64,000 nt of DNA from Methylomicrobium lacus LW14. GTDB taxonomy: Bacteria > Pseudomonadota > Gammaproteobacteria > Methylococcales > Methylomonadaceae. The translations under genes and the position numbers were made by a program. The notes beneath the pieces were generated by a model. That model did not search any database. It was not told the origin of the DNA and saw nothing but the letters and a program-made list of their open reading frames with translations. The stretch is taken from positions 3,609,501-3,673,500 of the forward strand of contig NZ_AZUN01000001.1 of NCBI RefSeq assembly GCF_000527095.1, written 5' to 3'. This document shows, one piece after another, positions 27,051 to 35,184 of the stretch (position 1 is the first letter of the stretch; every line of letters begins with the position of its first letter).

Positions 27051-27827
27051 ATGGCTTACACCGAAGACCAAGCAGCTCACTTGTTGCTGGAAGAGCGCAA
27101 TATCGCGCGTGAGTTACAAGAACTCATGTTACAAACCGTGTTTCAAGGCAATTCCGCTGCAGATGCGCGAGTAAAGGAACATCTCCTGCATGGAGCCGCG
27201 CGACGCATCCGAGTGCTCAGGCGAAGCATCGAGAACGTCTTCTACTTGTTTCCACCATCTGCTCAATGCCCTTTACCCAGAATGGATCTTGATGATGTGC
27301 AGATCAATTTGCACGCTTTCGTGATTAATCTATCAGGCATCTTTGACAATTGGGCCTGGGCATATGTGCTGCGCCACAACTTAGAAGCAAAGATTGGTGG
27401 CCGTATGAAAGTTGGGTTGTTTCTAGAATCAACGCGGAGGTATCTACCGAGTGAACTACGAGAATGTCTGTCGTCAAAGGAAAGTAGTGGTTGGCACGGT
27501 GACTACCTAAAGTCCTTCAGGGACGCTTTGGCGCATCGTATACCCCTTTATGTCCCACCGGCGCAATTCACTCCCGCAGAGAGAGAACGTTACAGCCGAC
27601 TTGAGAGCGAGAAAGTCGAGTGTATTAGAGCTATGAATTGGGCGAGGCTAGAGGAGATTGATCGGGAGCAACCCGCTATCGGTGCCCCATGTTTTACCTT
27701 CTTGCACTCGTTTGCAGAGGATGCAGCGCCCACTATGCTTTATCTCCACCCCCAAATACTTACAGATGCTCGATCGGTCGTTGAGGTTGGTGTTTTGTTT
27801 CTGAAGCATTGGCATGAAGGGCCATAG
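27051..27827 (+). CDS. HEPN-like all-helical protein
   Basis: 258 residues, predicted mostly helical. The stretch FRDALAHRIPLYVPP contains the Arg-x4-His motif that is the active site of HEPN ribonucleases; a conserved polar segment (INLHAFVINLSGIFDNWAW) lies in an earlier helix, as in HEPN folds. HEPN proteins are often RNases in toxin-antitoxin or phage-defence systems, but no antitoxin is adjacent, so activity is an inference. The gene is more AT-rich than its neighbours. Confidence 0.5.
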   Translation: MAYTEDQAAHLLLEERNIARELQELMLQTVFQGNSAADARVKEHLLHGAARRIRVLRRSIENVFYLFPPSAQCPLPRMDLDDVQINLHAFVINLSGIFDNWAWAYVLRHNLEAKIGGRMKVGLFLESTRRYLPSELRECLSSKESSGWHGDYLKSFRDALAHRIPLYVPPAQFTPAERERYSRLESEKVECIRAMNWARLEEIDREQPAIGAPCFTFLHSFAEDAAPTMLYLHPQILTDARSVVEVGVLFLKHWHEGP

Positions 27828-27976
27828 GAAGACCATATATGTTGCTGAACGAAGTGAAGTAAAAGCATGGGATTAGGTCTTGTTCCTTGCATAAGCAAGC
27901 CTTGACCCATTCATATTTCCTTCCACGTGACTGTCTGCGGCAGCACGTTAAATCAGGAGTCAGATAACTCTGCGGC

Positions 27977-28336
27977 ATGAGCAACGTTCTCTTTATCTGC
28001 GGCAAGAACCGGTGGCGTAGCCCCACGGCTGAACAGGTGTTTGCGGAGCATCCTGGTATTGAGTGCGCATCCGCGGGTCTGAGCCACGACGCCGAAACGC
28101 CTTTGTCTGTTGAACTCATTGAATGGGCGGATCTGATCTTCGTTATGGAGCAAACGCACAAGAGGAAGCTATCCGCTGGTTTCAAGGCGAGCCTTGTGGG
28201 CAAGCGTGTTGTGTGCCTCAACATCCCGGACAAATACAAGTTCATGGAGCCTGCTCTGGTCAAACTGCTCAAAACGAAGGTCACCCCATTTTTGCCGCAG
28301 GGGCATGGACATTTCAGGCAAGGGGCAAGCGAGTGA
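27977..28336 (+). CDS. Low-molecular-weight protein tyrosine phosphatase-like
   Basis: 119 residues. The N-terminal LFICGKNRWRSPTAEQVF holds the phosphatase loop C-x5-R-S, and IPDKYKF near the C-terminus probably supplies the acid Asp. It belongs to the short bacterial phosphotyrosine phosphatase branch (CxxNxxRS) rather than the longer arsenate-reductase type. Substrate unknown. It follows the HEPN-like gene by 150 nt on the same strand, in the same compositionally distinct block. Confidence 0.8.
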   Translation: MSNVLFICGKNRWRSPTAEQVFAEHPGIECASAGLSHDAETPLSVELIEWADLIFVMEQTHKRKLSAGFKASLVGKRVVCLNIPDKYKFMEPALVKLLKTKVTPFLPQGHGHFRQGASE

Positions 28337-28373
28337 GCATGTAGTCCTACCTTGAAAGGTATTTTCACTAAGC

Positions 28374-28458
28374 AAGTAGCCTCGATGTAGCCATGCGGAA
28401 TCGAGGAAAATCGAAGCCACAAATCCCTCGATTCCGCTGCGCTTCATCGAGGCTACTT
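28374..28458. repeat. Long palindrome
   Basis: Outer arms AAGTAGCCTCGATG (28374-28387) and its complement (28445-28458), with inner arms around GCGGAATCGAGG. It ends the AT-richer block before ygfZ. Similar in design to REP/MITE elements. Confidence 0.7.
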
Positions 28459-28624
28459 ATTGGGCAATGCGAAGGGTAGGCGAAGCGCATGGTTTGCGAT
28501 TGATGCGCCTTCTACGTCAGCACATCCTGCAGAACTGTCATGACATCGAAGAGCATACAGTCCGCTTATCTGTCTGTGACAAATAACGCGGTATAATGAG
28601 GCTTTTCACTATTCGAAGAGTTCC

Positions 28625-29608
28625 ATGAATCCGCAATGGAAAAACTTTCTGCTTTCCGAGCTGGCCGTGATCGAGAACGATGGCCGCATCGTTTTTGCCG
28701 AATCCCAATCCGATCAGCCTCATATCTACCCGATTTCCGATCTGGCCGTGTTATCGGTCTCCGGCAAGGATGCGGCGAAACTGCTGCAAGGCCAGTCCAC
28801 CTGCAATGTTTTCGAGGTGACTGAAACCCAGGCGCGGATAGGCGCATTCTGCAATCCGAAAGGCCGCGCGATCGCGACGTTTTTGCTCGCGAAAAAAGCG
28901 GACGAGTATTTGCTCGTGTTGCCGCAGGAGTTGCTGGAGCCGGTCAAAACCCGCCTGCAAAAATATGTGCTGCGCTCGGACGTAAGGTTTGCCGACCGTT
29001 CGAACGAACTGTGTCTGCTGGGTCTTGGCTGGAGCGAAACAGCCGCCGAACCGCTGTTTGCGGCTCGTTGTGTCGATGGCATGGTATTGATATCGCTCGG
29101 TTCGACGCCGTATCGCACGCTCGTGATCGCCGAGCCGGAACAGGCGGAAAACCTGTGGACCGATCGCTTGGGTCAAGGCTATGCGCCCGGCAACTCGGAA
29201 GACTGGCGCTTGCTCGATTTGCTTGCAGGTATCCCCTGGCTAAGCCAGGCCACTTCGGAAGAACACGTTCCGCAAATGTTGAACCTGGACAAACTAGGCG
29301 GCATCAGCTTCACGAAAGGCTGCTACACCGGTCAGGAAATCGTCGCGCGGACGCACTATCTAGGCAAGGCCAAGCGTGCACTGTTTCTGGCCGAATGCGC
29401 GCTCGGCACCGCGCCCTCGGCCAATGCGGCCATCCGGGACCGCAGCGGTGGCGAGCAAAGCCGCGGTCAGGTATTGACCGCGATCAGCCGTGACGGCATT
29501 TGTCATCTGCTGGCGGTGCTGCTGGTTTCCGACAGCGGCGAATATGACCTGGTGCTGAAGGATCATCCCGAAATTTCCCTCCGATTGTTACCGTTACCTC
29601 TCGCATGA
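28625..29608 (+). CDS. ygfZ: Folate-binding protein YgfZ
   Basis: 327 residues. The YgfZ/GcvT-family signature KGCYTGQEIVARTHY is clear, with the N-terminal folate-binding-like half (LLQGQSTCNVFEV and AFCNPKGRAIATF). YgfZ supports repair and assembly of certain iron-sulfur proteins such as MiaB. A TATAAT at 28592-28597 is a candidate -10 element. Its stop overlaps the ctaA start (ATGA). Confidence 0.93.
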   Translation: MNPQWKNFLLSELAVIENDGRIVFAESQSDQPHIYPISDLAVLSVSGKDAAKLLQGQSTCNVFEVTETQARIGAFCNPKGRAIATFLLAKKADEYLLVLPQELLEPVKTRLQKYVLRSDVRFADRSNELCLLGLGWSETAAEPLFAARCVDGMVLISLGSTPYRTLVIAEPEQAENLWTDRLGQGYAPGNSEDWRLLDLLAGIPWLSQATSEEHVPQMLNLDKLGGISFTKGCYTGQEIVARTHYLGKAKRALFLAECALGTAPSANAAIRDRSGGEQSRGQVLTAISRDGICHLLAVLLVSDSGEYDLVLKDHPEISLRLLPLPLA

Positions 29609-30576
29609 ACGACCAAGCCATTCTGAACTTCCGCCGCCTGGGCCTGTTAACCATTTTCGCGGTGTATCTGGTGATCCTGGCCGGCGGCATCGTCCGGGCT
29701 TCCGGCGCGGGCATGGGCTGCCCGGACTGGCCGACCTGCTTCGGCCGCTGGATTCCGCCGACCGACGAGTCGCAGCTGCCGGCCAACTACCACGAGATTT
29801 ACGCGCAGCGCGGCTACAAGAATACCGAGTTCAACCCGGTCAAGACCTGGACCGAATACTCGAACCGGCTGGTCGGCGCGACCACCGGCCTGTTCGTACT
29901 GCTGACCGCCTGGGTATCGCGCATCTTCCTGAAACGCGACAAGGCGATTTTCTATTTGTCGCTGACGAATCTGTTCCTGATCGGCTTTCAGGGCTGGCTC
30001 GGCTCGACGGTGGTCGCGAGCAATCTGAAACCGTACATGATCACGCTGCACATGCTGATGGCTTTGCTGATCGTGGCGCTGGTGATCTACACGATCACCC
30101 GCTCGCAGCGCGAGACTTTCGCCAACATCGACAGCAGCCGGCTGACGCCGCGCGCCAAGACCGTGCTGCTGGTCGCGATCGGCATGACCTTGCTGCAGGT
30201 CGCGATGGGCACGCAGGTGCGGGAAGCGGTCGATTTCATCTCGCACGAACACAGCTATATCGACCGGCAATTCTGGCGCGACGATTTTCCGATCATTTTT
30301 TATGTGCACCGGTCGTTCTCGTCGATCATCCTGCTCACGAATTTCTGGGTGTTCTGGAAGCTGCGGCAGGCCTGCGACCGGCAAAGTCTGTTCCTGCGTA
30401 CCGGCTATGTGCTGATCGGCCTGATCGTAACCGCGATCCTCGCCGGCGTGACGCTGGACCGCCTCGGCATGCCGCCGGTCGCGCAGCCGATTCATCTATT
30501 GATGGCGAACCTGATCTTTGGGGTGCAGTTTTTCCTGTATATGGGGCTGCGTTATTCGGCAGTGAATCAGCGCTGA
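29605..30576 (+). CDS. ctaA: Haem A synthase CtaA (Cox15 family)
   Basis: 323 residues, eight membrane segments. The first periplasmic loop has the Cys pair GCPDWPTC; haem-ligand histidines are seen in TLHMLMAL, YVHRSFSS and PIHLLMAN, and the EYSNRLVG motif matches bacterial CtaA forms. It oxidises haem O to haem A for aa3-type cytochrome oxidase. Overlap with ygfZ by four bases indicates one operon; a terminator follows at 30617. Confidence 0.95.
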   Translation: MNDQAILNFRRLGLLTIFAVYLVILAGGIVRASGAGMGCPDWPTCFGRWIPPTDESQLPANYHEIYAQRGYKNTEFNPVKTWTEYSNRLVGATTGLFVLLTAWVSRIFLKRDKAIFYLSLTNLFLIGFQGWLGSTVVASNLKPYMITLHMLMALLIVALVIYTITRSQRETFANIDSSRLTPRAKTVLLVAIGMTLLQVAMGTQVREAVDFISHEHSYIDRQFWRDDFPIIFYVHRSFSSIILLTNFWVFWKLRQACDRQSLFLRTGYVLIGLIVTAILAGVTLDRLGMPPVAQPIHLLMANLIFGVQFFLYMGLRYSAVNQR

Positions 30577-30616
30577 AATTGGATGAAGCACGACGAACTT
30601 AACAACATGCGATCCT

Positions 30617-30649
30617 GGCGGGGCGACTTCAGGCGCCCCGCCTGTTTTT
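30617..30649 (+). terminator. Rho-independent terminator after ctaA
   Basis: A 9-bp GC stem (GGCGGGGCG / CGCCCCGCC, 8-nt loop) followed by TGTTTTT. It ends the ygfZ-ctaA unit just before the lipoprotein gene. Confidence 0.88.
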
Positions 30650-30672
30650 GATCATAAGCCCAAGGGGGGCAA

Positions 30673-32178
30673 ATGGCGAATACTTTTCTGAGTCCGTCCC
30701 GAGTGCAAATAGCAGTCGTCTTGCTGCTGGTTTTGTTGGGACAGGGCTGCACAGAACCCGCCGTTCGCGTCGAATCGCTGGAACCGGATGAAGCCGCTTG
30801 TCTCAATTGGTACCAAAAACTCGATACCCTGTTGGCCGAATACCAACTGATCGATCCTGCTACAACCAAGGTCACCGGTTTTCCATCGCTGCGAGCCGAT
30901 CGCTTTCTCGCTTCCTTCCGCACACAGAGCTTGACCGATGCCGCCCATGCGCAGTGGCTGCAACGCATGCGGCAACTGGACGCCTCTTTGCGGCTTAAGG
31001 AATCTGCGAATCTGCCGACGGCCGCCGCAAAAACGGTGCTCGCCGCGGCGCCCTTGCCGGGCTCTCTGGAACAGGTGCTGCAGCAATGCGGCAATCGTCT
31101 GGTTGAGGAGGCTTTGCTGCGGCCAGAATCCAAACCTATCCTGCGGCAGCAAGTCCGTGCCCTCGACACCTATCGAACCTGGCAACGCATCGTCGGCGCG
31201 TATTGGCTCACGCAATATCCGGCCAAGCTCGGGCTGAAAAATCTGCATCAAAAGCTGGTAGCGAGCTTTAGGAGGCCGGTTGACGAATTGCCCGTGCAAG
31301 GTCGCGTGATCCGCTATGTGCCGGCGTCAAGCGGATTTTTGACTGCTGCCGAAATTGCCGCGATGCTGCGCGCGGCATATCAAAATCCCCTGGGTATTCC
31401 GGAGCTTTCTGACCCACAGCTAAAGAGCTTGTTCACGCACTTCGCGCCGATCTGGGAAATCGACACGCGTAACGATAATGACAAGATCGGCGCGGCGATG
31501 CTGAATGCAAAGGGCGAGCCGCACATCGATACCCGACAGCCAATCGTCTATCAAAAGTACGCCTATACTCGCCGGCAGGGCCGCATCCTATTGCAATTGG
31601 TCTATCAAATCTGGCTGCCGGAGCGCGAAAAAACCAGCGCGACTGACTGGTACGGCGGAGAATTGGACAGCGTGATCTGGCGGGTCACCCTGAGTCCCGA
31701 AGGCATTCCGATCGCCTATGACACTATCCATGCCTGTGGCTGTTATTACATGGTGTTTCCGGGGCAAGGCTATCTGAACATTCCGCCGACAGACGGTGCG
31801 GAATCGGTGCTGAGTCCGAAACGCATTGACCCCATCCAGCCCGGGCAGCGTCTGTTGCTGCGATTAGAAAGCCGAACGCATTACCTGCAGCAAACGGCGG
31901 TGATCGCGGCAAGCGACAAGGCACCGGCAACCCTCTATCAAGTCCAGGCTTACGATGAACTGTTGTCGATGCCCCTGCCGGACGGATCGCGGCGCAGTCT
32001 TTTCGGGCCGGACGGAATTATCCCCTCCAGTTCCTGCTTCGAGCGCTTCCTGCTCTGGCCTTTCGGCGTGCCGAGTCCGGGCGCGATGCGGCAATGGGGC
32101 GTGCATGCGATTGCCCTCACCGGCAGGCGTTATTTCGACGATCCGTTTCTATTCGAACATTTGATCGCAAGAGAGTAG
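30673..32178 (+). CDS. Large lipoprotein of unknown function
   Basis: 501 residues. A lipobox (VLLGQGC) follows a hydrophobic N-terminus. The C-terminal half contains a compact block (LDSVIWRVTLSPEGIPIAYDTIHACGCYYMVFPG) with a conserved-looking HACGCYY motif that could bind metal or form a disulfide. I recognise no named family. A purine-rich AAGGGGGGC lies just before the ATG. It is preceded by a terminator and so is transcribed on its own. Confidence 0.7.
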   Translation: MANTFLSPSRVQIAVVLLLVLLGQGCTEPAVRVESLEPDEAACLNWYQKLDTLLAEYQLIDPATTKVTGFPSLRADRFLASFRTQSLTDAAHAQWLQRMRQLDASLRLKESANLPTAAAKTVLAAAPLPGSLEQVLQQCGNRLVEEALLRPESKPILRQQVRALDTYRTWQRIVGAYWLTQYPAKLGLKNLHQKLVASFRRPVDELPVQGRVIRYVPASSGFLTAAEIAAMLRAAYQNPLGIPELSDPQLKSLFTHFAPIWEIDTRNDNDKIGAAMLNAKGEPHIDTRQPIVYQKYAYTRRQGRILLQLVYQIWLPEREKTSATDWYGGELDSVIWRVTLSPEGIPIAYDTIHACGCYYMVFPGQGYLNIPPTDGAESVLSPKRIDPIQPGQRLLLRLESRTHYLQQTAVIAASDKAPATLYQVQAYDELLSMPLPDGSRRSLFGPDGIIPSSSCFERFLLWPFGVPSPGAMRQWGVHAIALTGRRYFDDPFLFEHLIARE

Positions 32179-32299
32179 AGCTGCTCCGGCAATCCGCTTT
32201 GCATAAGGGATTGCGATTGAAATCCTAACCGATTCGGTTTACATTGGCGGGCAGCGGTCGAGGCGGCCGGCTAGAACTTGCCTAATAAAGGAGGACACC

Positions 32300-33055
32300 A
32301 TGTTTCCGATTCGCGATGAAAATCCCACCCTCCGCACGCCGGTCGCGACGATCGGGCTTATCGTGGTGAATCTTTTCGTCTGGATGTTCGTGCAGGGCGC
32401 GGGCAGCGACGTGCCGCTGGCCAGATCGTTGTGTCTGTACAGCCTGATTCCGGGCGAGCTGCTGAATAGCGTGCCAGTCGGCACTCGGATCGACCTGGCG
32501 GAAAACATGGCCTGCGTACTCGACGGCAAGGACGGTCTCTCCACCCTGATCACGCATGCCTTCCTGCACGGCGGTTGGTTTCACATCATCAGCAACCTCT
32601 GGTTCTTATGGATTTTCGGCGACAACGTCGAAGATGCGATGGGGCCCTTCCGCTTTCTCGGCTTTTATGCTGTATGCATACTGGCGGCTGCGGCGGCGCA
32701 AATCTTCGCCGATCCTGCCGCGATCACGCCGATGGTCGGCGCGTCCGGCGCGATCGGCGGCGTGATGGGCGCCTATGCGAGACTCTATCCGAGAGCCTAT
32801 GTGCATACGCTGATTCCGTTGGGATTTTTCATCACCACCGCCGCGATTCCGGCCGTTTACATGCTCGGCTACTGGTTCTTTATCCAGCTGATCAGCGCGG
32901 TGCCCGCGGTCGGCGGCCCCGCGCAAATCGCCTTCTGGGCGCATGCCGGAGGCTTTGTCGCCGGATTGCTGCTGATCAAGCCGATCAGCCGGCAGGATTA
33001 TATCGACGAACATAACCGGCTGATGCCGAATCAAAGCGCGAAATATCGGCTTTGA
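32300..33055 (+). CDS. Rhomboid family intramembrane serine protease
   Basis: 251 residues, about six membrane helices. The catalytic Ser is in GASGAIGG and the His in WAHAGGF; the HIISNLWF segment (H-x3-N) is the oxyanion region. These proteases cut membrane proteins within the bilayer. A strong AAAGGAGG site is 7 nt before the ATG at 32300. The long loop between helices 1 and 2 is common in environmental bacterial rhomboids. Confidence 0.94.
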   Translation: MFPIRDENPTLRTPVATIGLIVVNLFVWMFVQGAGSDVPLARSLCLYSLIPGELLNSVPVGTRIDLAENMACVLDGKDGLSTLITHAFLHGGWFHIISNLWFLWIFGDNVEDAMGPFRFLGFYAVCILAAAAAQIFADPAAITPMVGASGAIGGVMGAYARLYPRAYVHTLIPLGFFITTAAIPAVYMLGYWFFIQLISAVPAVGGPAQIAFWAHAGGFVAGLLLIKPISRQDYIDEHNRLMPNQSAKYRL

Positions 33056-33084
33056 TGGCCGGTCCCCGTTTCTACACAGTGCAT

Positions 33085-33157
33085 CACTGCCATTGAGTTA
33101 AGCCGTTCGCTGAGCGGAGCCGAAGCGATGTGTCGGTTCCGCTCAGTCAGCGCTAAG
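33085..33157. repeat. Family B repeat, decayed element
   Basis: Begins CACTGCCATTGAGTTAAG, nearly the terminal repeat of the element at 33470, and holds the same GCTGAGCGGAG palindrome core. Its right terminal repeat is missing, replaced by the family A palindrome that starts at 33178. Confidence 0.7.
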
Positions 33158-33177
33158 TCTTGTAAGGTTTTCGCGCG

Positions 33178-33238
33178 GTGGGAGCGACGCCTACGTCGCG
33201 ACTTGAGGCTTTAATCGCGACGTGGGCGTCGCTCCCAC
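33178..33238. repeat. REP-like palindrome, family A copy 2
   Basis: 24-bp arms (33178-33201 and 33215-33238) identical to those at 524-584 apart from one base in the left arm. The loop differs. Confidence 0.85.
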
Positions 33239-33469
33239 GGACTGTCAACGCCTTCCGGTTCATCATTATCCTCTCGACTGCTTTTTACAAGGCGCCTGAA
33301 TAACGCGCATTCGGGTTGACTATTTTATTTCGTCAACTACATTCAATAGACTTTCTTTGTACGTTAAGGCTTACGGGAAATGTCAGTGCTTGCGTCCAAT
33401 CGGATCAACGAAGACGTTATCAGCAAAATCCGGAGCCGCAAGAACAGAACGTTCAATGGGATCGGGGCT

Positions 33470-33580
33470 CACTGCCATTAAGTTAAGCCGTTCGCTGAGC
33501 GAAGTCGAAGCGATTTGTTGGCTTCGGCTCCGCTCAGCCAACGATAAGTTATGCGAGGAAAACCTTAACTTAATGGCAGT
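33470..33580. mobile_element. MITE-like insertion with terminal repeats and target duplication
   Basis: A 111-bp block with perfect 17-bp inverted ends (ACTGCCATTAAGTTAAG, 33471-33487 and 33564-33580), flanked on both sides by the 12-bp direct repeat GGGATCGGGGCT (33458-33469 and 33581-33592). The interior is the family B palindrome. No coding capacity. It looks like a non-autonomous element moved by a transposase elsewhere in the genome. Confidence 0.85.
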
Positions 33581-33734
33581 GGGATCGGGGCTACATGCGA
33601 TTTCTGCGGAAGAAAAAATTCATGCGCCTCAACGCGATTTGCCGTGTGTATGACTCACGATTTGGCAGGGCGGCATCAATATAAACAGGGCTGTGCATTG
33701 TCGATGCCGGCTTGTAATCTAGCAAGGATTTAAC

Positions 33735-34358
33735 ATGGAAATGCGGTCGTTTATTCCCCCCTGCCCAGGCGTTGAATTGATCAATGCGGCGGGTTCGATT
33801 GCCCAGCCGCGGGCGCGGCTGAATCAACGCGCGCACAGTCCGGCATTGCGCCAGGCAGCAACGCGCACGCACCGGAAACAATCCGGCTTCACGCTCATTG
33901 AAGCGCTGGTCGTCATTGCGATTATTGCGATTCTGGCTGCATTGGCCGCCCCGTCTTTTCAAGCCGCGATAGACAAGCAACGCATCACGGGCGCCGCAGA
34001 AGCGGTGCTGGCGGATTTGCGCTGGGCGCGCAGTGAAGCGGTCGTGCGCAACAAGCCGGTACGCGTGACGTTTACGACAGGCAGTAACTGGGCTTACACC
34101 ATCACGTTGGATGACGGTACCGTGCTCAAAACCGGCAATGGCAGCGATTATCGTTCGACTCTGTTGTCGTCGGCGGCGTTCAGTGACGGCGCTGACGGCA
34201 GTGTCGCCTATACCACCTTTCTTCCCATTCGGAGCAGCAATCCTAATAATGGCTTCGTCACCCTCCAATCCAATCATCATAGCTCCGAGGTCAGTGTCAG
34301 CCCTCTCGGAAGAGTCCGAATTTGCGGCACCATGGCAGGTTACCAGTCATGTCCATAA
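33735..34358 (+). CDS. Type IV minor pilin, FimT/GspH-like
   Basis: 207 residues. The class III prepilin site and helix SGFTLIEALVVIAIIAILAALAAP (here cut after Gly) identify a pseudopilin/minor pilin of the FimT/GspH type. The leader is unusually long, about 50 residues before the cleavage site. The start is nevertheless supported by AAGGA 7 nt before the ATG at 33735, and no better internal start is seen. First of four minor pilin genes in a row; minor pilins prime type IV pilus assembly. Confidence 0.88.
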   Translation: MEMRSFIPPCPGVELINAAGSIAQPRARLNQRAHSPALRQAATRTHRKQSGFTLIEALVVIAIIAILAALAAPSFQAAIDKQRITGAAEAVLADLRWARSEAVVRNKPVRVTFTTGSNWAYTITLDDGTVLKTGNGSDYRSTLLSSAAFSDGADGSVAYTTFLPIRSSNPNNGFVTLQSNHHSSEVSVSPLGRVRICGTMAGYQSCP

Positions 34359-35161
34359 TTCGAAAGCCGCAAGCCGGCGTCACCCTGATCGAATTGCTGA
34401 TCGGCATGTTAGTCGGGATAATCGTTGTCGCCGGCGGTATGAGCGTCTATGTCACTTCGGTCCGGGGCCAATCCGAAAACATTAAACTCGTCCGTTTAAA
34501 TCAGGATATGCGCGCGATGATGGATACGATGGAACGCGATATTCGTCGAGCAGGTTTTGTGACATCCGATCCTGCAACCCATTTTGCCTCTCTGCAAGGC
34601 AATCCTTTTTTTGATTCTGCTGATCCTAACTTTGCCGAATTGGCGGTTTATAACGGCGGCAGTTGTATCGTCTATGCCTATAATCGCGATGAGGACCCCG
34701 ATAACGATGGGGTTCCGGACGAAACGCCGCCCGCAGTCGACAGCAATGAAAGGCTCGGTTTTCGTTTGAACGGAGACGCCGGCGAACTGGAAATGCGCAG
34801 CAGCGGCGACACCAACGAAGACTGCGACGATGGCGAATGGGAGTCGGTCACCGAACCGGAGGTGGAAATTACCGGGTTGAGGTTCACGTTAACTTCAAAA
34901 GCCCTCAATGTCAGCAGCATGATAGTTGATGATGATGGCGATGGTTTTTTTAATGGGGATGACAATCATAATTTCACCTGTGACGCGGGCGAAGCCTGCA
35001 ACACCTGTACGAGAGATGGTAGCCCGGATCCTGCCTGCCTGTATGTGCGCTATGTCACAATTAAGCTGGAGGGCCAATTGCGCGACGACAATGACGTCAA
35101 GCAAACCATTACCGAACAAGTCCGGATACGGAACGACAAATTTCTGGACGCCATTCCTTAA
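34349..35161 (+). CDS. pilW: Type IV minor pilin PilW
   Basis: 270 residues. The prepilin motif AGVTLIELLIGMLVGIIVV follows a short basic leader, and the region after it (NQDMRAMMDTMERDIRRAGF) is typical of PilW. Acidic loops EDPDNDGVPDE and DDDGDGFFNGDD look like calcium-binding loops. The start at 34349 overlaps the fimT stop by 10 nt, which fits an operon. Confidence 0.88.
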   Translation: MSIIRKPQAGVTLIELLIGMLVGIIVVAGGMSVYVTSVRGQSENIKLVRLNQDMRAMMDTMERDIRRAGFVTSDPATHFASLQGNPFFDSADPNFAELAVYNGGSCIVYAYNRDEDPDNDGVPDETPPAVDSNERLGFRLNGDAGELEMRSSGDTNEDCDDGEWESVTEPEVEITGLRFTLTSKALNVSSMIVDDDGDGFFNGDDNHNFTCDAGEACNTCTRDGSPDPACLYVRYVTIKLEGQLRDDNDVKQTITEQVRIRNDKFLDAIP

Positions 35162-35184
35162 CCCCCCACCACCGTGTTGAGTCG

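Noticed and set aside
33357..33653. 98-codon plus-strand frame across the MITE-like element
   Set aside because: It runs through the palindromic insertion and has no family-like sequence.
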